From assembly GCA_013399895.1 (NCBI GenBank), contig VXBA01001791.1, positions 1 through 64,000 of the forward strand: 64,000 bases of DNA, written 5' to 3'. The translations under genes and the position numbers were made by a program. This DNA is from Serilophus lunatus (Eukaryota > Chordata > Aves > Passeriformes > Eurylaimidae). The notes below the pieces were generated by a model, which had not been told where the DNA came from, did not search any database, and saw only the letters and a program-made list of their open reading frames with translations. Numbering within the stretch: position 1 is the first letter of the stretch; each line of letters begins with the position of its first letter. Shown piece by piece: positions 37,537 through 50,300 of this stretch.

Positions 37537-37542
37537 TTTATT
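37537..37542 (-). terminator. Candidate poly(A) signal of minus-strand repeat gene
   Basis: TTTATT on the plus strand reads AATAAA on the minus strand, about 720 bases past the TAA at 38262. Others lie at 37688-37693 and, for the shorter form ending at 39231, at about 38648-38653. Which one is used cannot be decided from the sequence. Confidence 0.3.
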
Positions 37543-38261
37543 TAATTCAAAATATTTTCATCAACAAAAGACTTACATGAAACCAAGTGCTGCAACTTTA
37601 AAACTGTGAATTTATCTGAGATCAATGTACCACTGGGTGTTGTAGAGACAAAAGTTCTGTTCTTGGTGATTAAGTTTTACAGCCTTTTTTATTTTTTTAA
37701 GAGGCCCTTCGAGGAAGAAAGGTTGATCTATAGGTTTTGCAAGATGATATGCATTTTTATATACAGTTTTAATATGTTTTCCATTGTGGTTTATATACAA
37801 GTGCTCAGCAGAGCAAATCAAGAGGATTGATGAATCAACAGGTCTGTGAGAGATGGGACAGGGTCCATGCTATGAAGATATGAGTTATCTCAAGAGTTAT
37901 AAAGTTATTTATGGAAGCTGGTGAGGTAACAGTACTAACAACTTGTTAATTGAAGACTTCAGTGTTTCCAGAAATAAAGCTACTATGTTAGAGGTAAACT
38001 TGGGTCTTCTGTTTGTCCTTCTGCCAATGTCTGTGATTCACCCAGTGGCTGTGAGGATCAAAGCTTCACTTGCAGAGTTATTTGGCATAAACTGAATCAC
38101 TGCTGAATTAGGTTAGTGAGACCATTTTCTCAGAAATGAGGCATTTTTCTATTTCAGGCTTCTTACAACCACCCAATAAATTCAGTTTATCATCAAGGAA
38201 TAAACTATCAAGCATGAAGATGGCTCTAAGACCAGCACCAAGCATCTCCTTCCATCTGCCA

Positions 38262-38341
38262 TTATTGGTGTTTCCTGGTTTCTTTGGAAGTGGAAGCCTC
38301 AGTTTTATTCTTTTTGCCCTGAGGTGAATGACTTCTTTTAC
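38262..38341 (-). CDS. Candidate last exon, basic tail
   Basis: Acceptor ccaccacag, then GKRSHSPQGKKNK and STSKETRKHQ ending in TAA. The incoming phase 1 matches the donor of the 38425-38514 exon. Lysine- and serine-rich, predicted cytosolic. No family recognised. Confidence 0.5.
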
Positions 38342-41300
38342 CTGTGGTGGAAACACAACACACTCATGGACAGTGCTGAGGACTCAAAGTTTAGGCTTTG
38401 ATTTCATCCAGGTTGGGGGCTCACCTTCTGGGGATGGGACTCCCAAAAGCAAGTTGGGTTTTTTGCCATATTTTCTGGTTTTCACTTTGGAATCTTCGGG
38501 TTTCCCCAGTTTAGCTGCAGAGAGAAGAGAAAAAGTAGCTGGCAAGAGAAGATTCACTGCAATTCTTGTACTTCCATGCACACACCATGCCATCCACAGC
38601 TCTGGGACTTCACACGCAGTGAAAAGAGATTAAGAATAATTTTCTCCTTTATTTAGAGTTTTTTAGTTCTGGAAATAGAGATTTCCTGTTTTGCCTGTAA
38701 ATTAAAAACCTCATTACTTCAGACTTTTCTTCCTCCCACAGGAGCACAACTAAAAGGTTATTCTCTCCTCCCATGTTTGAGATCAAGGTTATAGAAACAT
38801 CTACTTCAGGCTCATACCCAGGAACTTTGGAGTGACAATGCTGTGGTCTTTCAGCAGTGGTGTGAAAACAACTTGGGAGCCTTCGTGTCCTGTGAGGGAT
38901 CAAACCACAGGATTAAACCCAGAAACTTTCAAAAGAACTTTGCCTGAAGGTAGAACTGGGACTATCAGGAAATCTCTGTCATACAGAAAGGCAATTCTCA
39001 CTTCCATTAGATAATTTTCAAAACCAGCCTTAACTTCAGAGCCCAATTTCTGGTATTTAGCTCTGTCTTCAGTAAGTGTTCGACATCATTAGGTCCCACT
39101 GCCTCTGAGCGGAGCTAAGGCTGCTCAGAGGTCAAGCTGGGGATCCAGAACACAATCCCTCTTTAACTTTCAACCTGTGGGAGGGTATTTCTTTAGCTAT
39201 CAAGGAAAATAAAAGCAGAGGTCTGCAAATTTACACACGTGTGACTTTGAGTAGGACACACAGCTCCCTCGCACGCAGGAGCTGCGACGCGTAGAGCTCC
39301 TGGTTCTGCTGCAAGTTCTTCACCTGGCCATGCTCATCTGCCAGCTCGATTTCACCTGCAACACACAGAGCTGTAGGTCAGGATTCAAGGGCAGGAAGCT
39401 ACAAAGAGCTGTGGCAGTGAAAGGAGAGGTGTCTCAGCTCTGCAGAGATGATCCATAGCTGAAAAATGCCCAAATGCTGGGAGCGTTTTCCTTGGGAACT
39501 GTGATTCAGGGCCACCTCGAATTACCCTCATGAGATATTTTCTTCAGATGGATGTTTTCATTAGGTATTTTCATTGCATATTTTATCCTTACAGCATTTA
39601 AAAGCTCTGTATCTGGGTGTATTGGAGGCAAGGATTAACCAGGTGATGAGCACAGCCAGGAGAAGCCTCTGTAAGTGCAACAAACATCATCAGGGACAGT
39701 CTCTGACACAGGGGACACACTGGGAGGCTTGACCCCAGTCTCACACAGGAGCACAGAACCAGCAGAAGCTCATTTCACACCTCAGAGCCACACAGAGCCC
39801 TAAACCAAGAGGTTCCTCCTCTGGGAACCCAACCATACCTTCCTCCTCACAGCCACAGCAGCGTTTGATGCTCTCCAGGAGAGGCTGAACTTTACACTGG
39901 ATGTTGAAAAGGGCCTTTTCATTTTCTGCTGAGAGAGGCACAAGTCAAAGCAGCAGAGGAAAAGCCAACAGCCCTGTGACCCTTCTCCAGATGCCAAATT
40001 AAGTGACCCTGCACTCCATCACTCTTATCAGCAGCCCCCTTTGAATGTGAGGGGACTTCACAGCTACTCCAGACAGTGCTGGACTTCCAGGAGATTCCAT
40101 AGAACACTGGGAAATGAGCTTTCAACAGTAAATACTTCAGAAATGGAATAAATCTAATGGTTGCACCACTCCTCTTTCTATTTGTTTTTTTCCCCAAGGA
40201 ATTATTAACAGAGTGTGAAGAGAAACACCATGAAATTCTGGTCTTTCCATTGAGATTCTTCAGTTTGAAGGGAAAAAACCCAAATAAGACTCAAAACATT
40301 TTGAAATTCTGAATTGTTACTTACAACTGAAGTGTATTTGTTAAGAAAACCAGAGTGGGGAAAAAATAAAAACCCAACTTTGAGCAAAATGCCACACAGG
40401 TATCTTTGTTTCAATTTAAAACCAGAAAACCCCCCATATTCATTGAAAACCTGCCACAATAAAAATTTGACAAATTGTATTTACTACTGCTTTCCACCCT
40501 GCCTTTTACAAATAGAATCTGGAACAACAAGTCACAGAAGATAACTTTATCACCTGCTGGGTACCACATTTGCCTGTGGATATCAGGGACAGCAAGCACT
40601 GCAGACTCTTACCTCCATGTAGGACTGTTATAAACATATCTGCTGATAACCTAAAACAGAAAGCAATGAACAGAGCAATGATAGGGGTTTTTTTTCCCAC
40701 TACTACATTCTACAACAGGCAATCACAGTGGGCTACAGGTGTTCTGTGGTGTTTGCATTTTCTGAAATTCCCTTCAAAGTGTCAGTAAAGCATTCAAATT
40801 ACCCTACAGTGAAGTTACAAAAGGAGCAAAACCAAACCTTTTGTTTTTTGGGAGGAAGCTCAGAAAATGTGGAGCCACCAAAATGAGCAGATGAGGGCCA
40901 AAAAATATCCTGCAGTTCCTCTGGATGCACCAGACACTCCCATGAGTGGAAGCAAACCTGAGGGCTTCTGTCTTGGCTCCTGGGCACTGAAGTCTCACCC
41001 TCTTAATCCCCACCGTGGTTGTGCAAAGGCAGAAGGAGAAAAACACAGGTTTGAGTCTAGGAACCAGGAAGGAGTGGGGTCACAAACCTCTTCACACACA
41101 AGCAAGTCAGTAAATATTGCAGAGAGAAGAGAATAGGCTTTGCTGTTGGAGCCCAGTCCTGCCTGGGGTTGCCAAGGGACTGTGTTGGCTCACAGACAAG
41201 AAAACTCATGTTGCTGCACTTCTCCAGGAGCTGAGGAATATTGTGCACAGATGGAGCAGGTGATTCTGCTCCTGTTCCACAAAACAATGCCCTCTTCACA

Positions 41301-44300
41301 GCCAGGTTTCCCTGCTCTCGTGTGGGCAAGAGAAGCAGAATTGTAGGAGGGGTAATTTCAGTTTAATCTCAGGCTCTCAGAGCACTGGACTCCAGCAGCT
41401 ACACTGATCCCTGCAGCCACTACTACAGGAATGGTCTAATTGTACTCTTTGCTCACAAAAATCACATCTGTAGAGACCTTCAGGGTCTCTTCCAATAGAA
41501 CCTGGTGAGCTCAGCATGAGTCTATTGAAAACATGCACACATGTAGAGATGCTGGGCAAGGCTTAAAAGTATGGCTCTAAAATACCTGAAAAACTCAGAA
41601 ACATCCTTCACATCAGAGATCATAAAAGCTGTACAGAATACACTGATAAATTTGAGTTCTTATGACACCCATGGTCTTTTATTTCCTGCTTTACTGACTT
41701 AACAATGAAAATTATAAAATCAGTAGCGTCAAGAAGCTCAGCTTCCTTCTCCAGCCTACAAATTATTGATAATCCGAGACAAATATGAAAGAATTTCAAG
41801 GTTAAGCAAACAGAACATGGATTACTCATTATGTATTTGACCAAATACATCCTCAATTAAATACATATCTATTCTGATACTTCAGGTAAAGCAGCTCTGT
41901 CCACAGCCACACTCTGAACAATCCACCTCTAGCTGTTGCCAAGGACAGTCTAGGTTCCTCAAGGAAGTGATTTGGTGGCTATTTCACTGTGCAGAAGATG
42001 AAATATTTCTGCTTCTGTCTCTTGAATCTTCTGAGCAGTGCAGCTCCTCTTTATTGCAGCAGCAGAGCTTCATCCTTGTTTGTAGCCCACAATCCAGCAG
42101 CTCAGAGGAAAGCTGAGCTTGTTTGATGTTTGCTGCCTGTTAGAGAAATCCCAAATGAAAGCAGAGTCGAAATTCAGTGCACAGCATCAGGGGGCTGCTG
42201 TGCCACCACTAATCTAAAGGGCACAAACCAGGACAGGACCTGCCCTGTGACTCGAGGGCATGAACACATCGATGGCAGATTCAGGCCTTTGCAAACTCAC
42301 TCTATCTGAATTGCAAAATAATGCAAATGATCCACCCATAATTACACCAAACCCACACCATTATTAATTTCAAACCCTAAGCGTCACAGCCTAAAAATTT
42401 TCAGCAACTGCTTGAGGAAAATGCTCAGTTCAGAAGACACCCTGATTATTTTAACTCTGTATTTACTGCTATAAACCAATACACGTGAAGAAATCCAGCT
42501 GCCTTAATCCCTTGCTGGTAAATTGGTTCCTTAGATTACAGATCTTGGCTGTATGACAACATTTTCCTCAGAAACCTTTGGTCATGACCAGAAAAACTTT
42601 AACAAATTCAGCAGAAGAAAGAAGGAAACAAAAAAGCTACATTACTGAATCAGTCAAGCCTTTTTTTTCTGCTTATTGACCTCCTGGTGACTTCTTTCTA
42701 ATGAAAGACAGCAGACACTGGTGTGAGTGTTTCACCAGGCACCAAGGGTGAGACATGACTTCTCCACCTTTGTAATCTTCAATCCTCTTCACTACAGGGA
42801 AACAGAAGCTGCAATCAGTCTAAGATTTATTACCTGAAATACCAAGGTCTGAAGGCTGCTGCAAATTCACCAAAGCTTCCTTGATCTCACACAGGGTCTT
42901 GGCAAGGGGAGAAGCTGCTACCAGGCCCTCCACCTCCAGCTCAGTCACATAAGGCAACTGGAGATCTAAACCTTGAAGAAATGATGCACTTTTAAGCCTA
43001 AAAGAAGAGGTTCTTCATGGCTGGATGATTGCAACAAGGAAATACTGCACTGAGCAGAAAGAAGAGCCACTCAGAAGGTGTGAGGATCATGGAACTGATG
43101 GTACAGAACATTCTGACCTTCCCATATTGGCATTTGACCCCTGGAATGACACTCAGTCTCCTCCCTACAGGTGGTCACTTAATATAAAGGTGTAAAAGGT
43201 CTGTAGGGGTGAAAACTCCTCGAATTCTCCCTTACTGAGGAATAGAGGAGGTAGAAGTGGCTTCCCTGAATTGGTACCTCAGCAAAAAAAAAAAAAAAAG
43301 ATGTGCAAGTAAGAAATAGCTTAAGTGGAAATAAGTATTTGTACATTTGCTCTGTTAGCAAACATGCACATCCCCTCTTACCCTAGACTGCACTGAATCA
43401 GCCTTCTGTGATCTCTGAAAGTACCCACAGCTCTGTCACTGCCCTTACCATGCTCTTCATGTCCAGGAGAGCTGAAAAAGGCATCTTTCCTACAGAAGAA
43501 CTCACATTGCTGAGGCAGCTCGTGGTCCTGTGGGATAAAAAGGGCTCAGGAGTTAAAGGAAGGGGTAAGTGGAACAACAGCAGAAAGCTGAGAGATGGCC
43601 CAGTAACAGACACCTGCACCTCACCTGCCCTTCCAATGCCTCTGATTTACTTCCACTGGCCAGGCTGCCCAGTGAGGGCACAACTGCCACTGCATCCTGT
43701 GCTTGGACCTTCTGCTCCATCTCCTGTCCCACAGCTCCACTCCTGCACTGAGCATTCCCAAGCAGCACTTCCAGGGTTTTCATTAACTGCATCACTTCTT
43801 GCCATGGAGCACCTAATAACCCCAAAAAACACTTTAAAAGGGCTTCTACAGAAGAAGAACTGTAAATATGTACAGAAAAAAACCCCAAGAGCAGGGACCT
43901 TTATTTGGAAATTTCATAAGATGCCTCACATTGTACATTTCCAATTAACTCTGTGCTTATCCCTTCCTGAGCTGACAGACCTCTCCTCTCATTGAACTCC
44001 CATGAAGACACACTGTCAGCTCTTACAGGACAACAACATAGAAAGACACAGTCTTGTGAGATCTCTTTGTGAGCCAGGTCTTTTTCTAACCTGTTCACTG
44101 CTGCTACCCTTACACTCCTCTCCTCCCTTGCTCTGCACTCTGGTTCTCTCACCTCTTTGGAAGTTGTGACCACAGTGCTCCTCACACTGTTCATCACCCA
44201 CTGCTGCCCAGCTGTTGTCTGCAGGTTTGTGCCCACAAACCCTTTGCCTGGCAACCATTTTCAGAGTCTCAGAGTCCAGTTCTTGCACCATGTCCTGTTC

Positions 44301-47300
44301 ACAGAGAGCAGCAGAGTTACACTCTGCCAGCAGTGGTGCTCTGCAATCCACCCATTCCACAGCCTCCCATACAGAAACAAGTATCACCAAAACTATTTTA
44401 TGCCAAAATAACACACTGAAAGGATTAAGACTGCCCCTCAACAAACTGCCACTTCAGGGGAATCATCTTAACAAATTTTATCTTGCCAGGGCTCCCTTCC
44501 CTCAAGAGTTTCTTCCCACTGACCACAAGACTTTGAATCCGGTGGCTGATCCCGTTGTAAAACCTCAACACATCCATCCTGTGCTTTGCCAGCTGAGATG
44601 CCAGGTGCAAGTTCTGATCTTCCAGCTTGTCATACAGGGTGCGAACGCTGAAATCCTCCAGGACCCTCAGTGCCAAGGGCTCTCCTGGAACACCAGGGAA
44701 GGCTCACACTTAAACACTGGCCACGGGTCTATTTGACTTAATTTCCCACACAGGGCACTGCCTGTCCATGGGGAAAACCAGCGTTTTGTGTGCTGTGAGG
44801 CAAGAGGTGTGGGAGAAGGTCCCGTTCCTCAGCGAGGGGGAGGATGACAGGGCGTTACTATCAGCTCCCAACATGCCCAGAAAGCTGTCAGGATGCTGCT
44901 GCTGTGAGAGCTGTTCCCAGCATCACTTCATGCTGCCATCTGCTGGGCTCTGGACCTGCTCTTGCCTCTGAACATCCTGAAATTCCCAGGATGAGGTCAT
45001 TCCCAGGAGGCAAACAAGGTCCAGGAGTCACAATCCTTCAGAGAATAGAATGGTCAACAGAAGAAGCCAAGGAATCTATTTGTAAAGATTTTTTTTTTGT
45101 TTACCAGTCATTTAGACTTGCTGTTATTTTAAAGGGCATCTCAGGGCTGGCCACTTTCTCTGCTACTTCCTAAGGGAGAAAACTGAACCCTATTCCAGTG
45201 ACAGAGGGTTACATTCCCCAGCTGAAGAGACCAAAGGAACCTAGAATGGAAGTGTGTGTGCCTGTGTAAATGTGCACAAACATGTGAGTGCAGAGCAGCC
45301 AAAATGCCTGTGTGACCTTCTGTGTGTGCAGAAAGCTCTGGGTGGGCAGGTACAGAATATCACACCAGAGTTAACACAGGACACAGAATGGGGAGTAAGT
45401 GGGAAGAAGCCAGATGAGAACATCTGGGTTGGCACAGCACTTCACCTGCATGAGGTACCTCTCCTTTCTCTCCAGAAACAGCATCTTCTCCAGAGCCACG
45501 AGGACCAAGTGTCTGATAAAACTGAAGGCTAGAGGGAATAACAGAAGAGAGTGGAAAGATCTCTTTCTTCTCAGTAAAATCAGACACTGCAGTATCAAGC
45601 AGAAGGATTTTGTTCCTTGTCTAGATTTTCATGAGCTCCCAATACCTCCCATGCAAAGGCTGGTCTTTACCTGTCCTTAAGGAGGATGTACTCTGGTGGG
45701 ATGTGTGGCTCCCCCAGGCTTCTCCATCGTGGCTTCCAGCCTCTCAGGGGGCTGATGATGGGGCCAGCAGGCTGGAACACTATAGCCAGGGTTGTCAGCA
45801 CCACAATGAGGAATCCCAGAACAAAGAGGATTGCTGGGGAAGCAGAAGGGAGATGGCAAGAGGTGAGAAACACAGAAAAAACACTGTGCACCCTGCAAAC
45901 CCCCAATATTTATAAGCAATATAAGCAGTTTTCCTCTTCCTTACACAGGCTTCTGCTTTTCTCCTGTTGATTGGTGCATGGAGGGCACAAGCAAAGTGTT
46001 TTCAGCACTGGTTAGCTGAGGTGACAGAGCCAAGGATCACACTTGCAAGCCCCACTGTCCTTTCAGCTGTTTATTGGCCTCTCACTGATTGACTGGTATG
46101 TGCACAGCACTCACACAGAGGCCTGGCTTTGAGGAAAGACCTTAACTGACTTCGTGTTTAGCCTTTAGTCAACTTTTAAATGATGTCTTTACCTTCAGTT
46201 TAGTTTATCATGGAAACACAGTGTCACTTTCTGCTTTCAAGCCAAGGAAAACAAAGCACCCTCAATTACTTGAATTCTTCAAGCAGGGTGTGGGGACTGC
46301 TTCTTCCCTCTCTCACCACTTCAGCTCCTACATAGGCAGGTTCTTGGCCAGAGAGCAGTGAACTTTGGGAAGAGGAGCTCCACGGGAGAAGGGGATTAAG
46401 GCTGACAAAACCCGTGGTTTGGTGGTGTTTTCAAAGAAAATGCTTGTTTAAACACACTTAAAGAAGTACAGAAAAGGTCATGGTTAAGCCTCAAGGTTGA
46501 AGGTTGGCATCTCAGTGTTTTGGCTGTACCTGTGATAGCAGCCCAGTTAGGAGCCAAGTTCAGATCCTGTTGCTTCAAAACCCCGTGTCTGGCCAGTTGG
46601 AACAGGGAAGAAGGTTGGAAGGACACAGCTCTGGGGTCACAGCTCACATTTGCTTCATTCACAGTCACAATCAAGAAGTGTTCCTGAACGGTGCTATCCC
46701 TGAAGACATATGTCCCAGACTCCAGGAAAACATGGGCAAACCTAAAAAGAAGAAACGAAGGCAGCAGTTGATCCAAGTTTCCTCTGGTGTCCACCTGTGA
46801 TGATGGTGAAAAACATGCACTTGAACACAGCAAAGTTTGGGATTTTCTCTGTCAAGGATCTCCTGGTTCTGCCAAAGACTCCCCCAAGTTCTGCCCTTAA
46901 CACATGCACTGTTATCCACACCAGGTGTTACCAGGAGATGTTGAGATGGGTCTCCTGGATGAGGTGGTGGAGCCTTCGGAAGGGTCCAAAATCCCATCTT
47001 GGGTTGCTGTTATAGAGATGCTGCTTCTGATAAACAGGGTAATGGCTGGATGCACGATCTGGGAATGGTTCAGCACAGTGTCAGCAGCTCTGACCCCCTT
47101 CAGCTGGGACAGCTGACACCGGGCTGGCAAAGAACTGTGTCACTGCATCTCTCTTGTAGGGCTGTGCAGTGTCAACTCACTTCAATGAGTTTAATTACTG
47201 CCCAATAAAGATTTGTGCCAGCAGACAACAAAATTTATTCTACAGAAATCCAATGAAAAAGTGCAAAGCTACAAGGTAAGCCCCTCTCAGAGCCCAAATT

Positions 47301-50300
47301 GCAGTTCTAGGATCCCCTGGAAGCATGAAAGCAGGAGTGTGAAGGAGTGTGAAGTGCTGCCCATGTGGAGTCACTCCTCTGAGCAGGTCTGGAAACACAG
47401 ATCTGCAAAAGGAGCGCACCCAGAAACACTCACCCTGGGAATGGATGCTCAGCTGGAAAAGGATCGTGTCTCCTGCTTCCAAGCATACTACAGGGTTAGG
47501 AACCAAGGGCAAGGCCTGGATATCTTTGGAGGAAGTTCTCTGGACTCGATGTCCTTTCTGCAGCAGCTGGTTTGATGGAAAATCTCCTGTCACAGGCAAC
47601 AGAACAGAATGAATCCTGCAAAATCCAGAATGAATCCTCCAAAACTAGCAGCATCTGGAGACACCTAACCCTTGGCAAGCAAGAACTATTTATTTTTTAT
47701 CTGTGGGCAATTACAGCTCACAAGGCCAAATTCTGCTCTCAGTCACACCACCATAATTGAGCAGCAAGTGGAATCAGGAGCCAGCACGCACTTGCCAACA
47801 GATTTCTCTCCAAATGTAGTTTCCTTCAAGTTCCTTGGAAATCCAGACTCATCCTGAAATCTTTATTTGGCCCATTTCCATGGAGCTGACCATGCAGGTC
47901 TTCACTGTTTACAGAATAAGGTATCTCCCTAGTTTCTAAATATTTTGGAACATCTGATAAAAAATTCCCTCTGTGCCAACTTGAAAGGAAACAAGCAGCT
48001 TAGTCTGGCTGGGATTTAGGTTCACTCTCAGAGCCTCTCAAGCCTTACCCATGAGAAATGCATCCAGAACATCTGTGCTGGAGACAATGAAACCCAGCAC
48101 TCCACTGGGGCTGAACAGAACCAGATGCACCCTCTGGCTGTTCTGCACGTGTTCATCAGGGCCCAGAACATTGGCCACTTCCTATGGAAAGCAGAGGGAA
48201 ACACTGGTCACTGACACAATCAATTCAGAGCTTGGTTTGTGACCAGTCTTAACTGCAGCTGTACAAAGTGTCTGTAGTGAGGTTTTTTACTCCTGTAATT
48301 TCTCCATAAGGCATCATCCCTTTACCAACTGTGATCTATAAGGGCTCTGCCCAGGCCTGCACCCTGAGAAAGCATCCTCTTACCCATCCCTACCCTCACT
48401 TCTCCTTCGTTCATCCTCAGAAGCAGCTCTCTGTTGATGCCAAATCCAAGGGAGATCCGTGGGGCTCTCAGCAGACACAGCTGGTCACAGAGCTCCTCAG
48501 CAGAGATGTACTGCTTGCAGTGACATCTGCAGAGTGGACAAAAGGTCCTGATTAGTCATGACCCCTGAGGGAACAGCATATTGATGCCCCCAGTATCCTA
48601 GAACCCATAACAAGTGGGGTCTGCTCCATATCCATGGAAAACAGGATGGAGCCAACCCCCTGTGCATCTGTGTCTGCTCTTTGAGGTTGAAATGTGACAC
48701 CCCGTCATCTAACAGTGCTGGGTTGGTGTCTAACAGAGACCACCTTCAGTCCTGCAGAGCATTGCACGTCCCTCCCTAAAGTTCAGCTTTAAGAAAATGT
48801 TTGAAAGGAATGCAGCATCATTTTGACACACTAGATTTCTGTGCAGTCCATGTCAGGAAGAGATTTTGCAATACAGAAGTTCATTCACCAAAGAAAGTAC
48901 TAGTAATCATATGACAAACACCAGCTTCAATGTTTCCCTGCCCATAGCAGGGGGGTTGGAACTAGATGGTCTTTAAAGTCCCTTCCAACCCAAACCATTC
49001 TATGATCATTAAAGGTGTGTTTGGGGGAACAAGGGTTTATTTCCTAGTTTCTGGTCTAAATCTAATAGAGCATCATCCACTTTAGAGGGGCTTAACCTGA
49101 GGCACATGGAAAAGTTCTACAGCTCAGAAAATGTGAGCTCTGTCCACCCTCAGCTTGTTCATTCTGGTTTTTCCACCCAAGATACAGAATCACCAGGAAA
49201 TGTTGGAAACACAGGCACACTTTCCAGGCAGAGGAATGGGGCCAATGACCGTGGACTGAAGGCCAGTACCTCCACACAAAGGAGCTCCACCAATGGAAAC
49301 TTTCCCAAAACCACCTCCCACGGCCCTGCCCTGCTATGACCTCATGGGATCAGCAACTCTGGCAGTCGGAGCTAATTGTGAAGTGCTTGTTAACGAGAGG
49401 CTGGGCTGAGTGAGACTCACATGCCCAGCTCTGCATGGAGCTCTCCCCCTGCCCTCCCACACGCAGGGGAGCAGTCGTGGCGCTCGGGGACGACACAGCG
49501 TCGTGTCGCTGCCAGACGGACCTGTCCCGGGGCACAGAGCTCGTCCACCTGGGAAAACAACACCCACACAACGTGGGAAACCAGGCAGTGCTTCCACAGA
49601 GATGCAGCATCCCCAAAATCCCCTCCCTCCCCGCTGCCACCCTTCAGAAATGCATCATAAGGGATGTTGGTGTTTTGTTTGTAGGGCCATGTGTTGTCAA
49701 CTCGCTTAATTACTGCCTGACAAAGACTTGTGCTGTCTAACAGAGGACAAGTTTTATCTCTGTTCTACAGAAATCCAGTCAAAATTGAAAAGCACCAAGG
49801 AAGTCACTTAGCAGAGCCCAGATTGCAGTTCCTAAAGTAGCCTTTAACAAGGTGAAAGGACAGCTTGGGAAGCAGAGAAGAAAGAATGCAGCAATTTCAC
49901 CTCCCATCCAAATCATGCAGGTCTGATGAAGAACTTGGTATTAACCATAAGGAGGCTTAAATTCCTGCATCTGTCACCTGTATGAGACAGTGCTGCTCCC
50001 TGTTGCCCTGGCATGGAAATATCCTTTGCCTCTTGTGAGCTCAAATTTAGCCACACAAGATTCTGGTAAAGAAGACAAGTGCCATGATCCTACAAGGAAG
50101 GGCCAACAGTCTCAAACAAAACACCTAAAGGATTTGTATTTTCAGCCTAAAGCACTGAATTACTCTCCCTCTCTTGCACGTCAAGCAAGTTTGTTTTGAA
50201 GCCAAATTTCACCTGGGGTCGGCAGTCCTGGTCACTGTTGCTGTCAGGGTCTTTCTTGCCTCTCTCATTGTAGTAAACATAACCTGCCTGGCAGATACAG

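Larger units (their letters stand above)
27060..38200. other. Intergenic region between convergent genes
   Basis: About 11 kb without a supportable exon. The open frames here are short, lack flanking splice sites that chain, and show no recognisable motif. Contents seen are an AACC-rich low-complexity tract (28783-28965), short A runs (for example near 35860), a small ATT repeat at about 30097-30112 and one CR1 tail at 36555-36618. Confidence 0.6.

Noticed and set aside
41455..41515. Possible CR1 tail (gagaccttcagggtctcttccaat)
   Set aside because: Too short and diverged to separate from chance.
43408..43995. 195-codon plus-strand frame
   Set aside because: Antisense shadow of repeat-gene exons 33 and 34, whose splice sites and phases agree on the minus strand.
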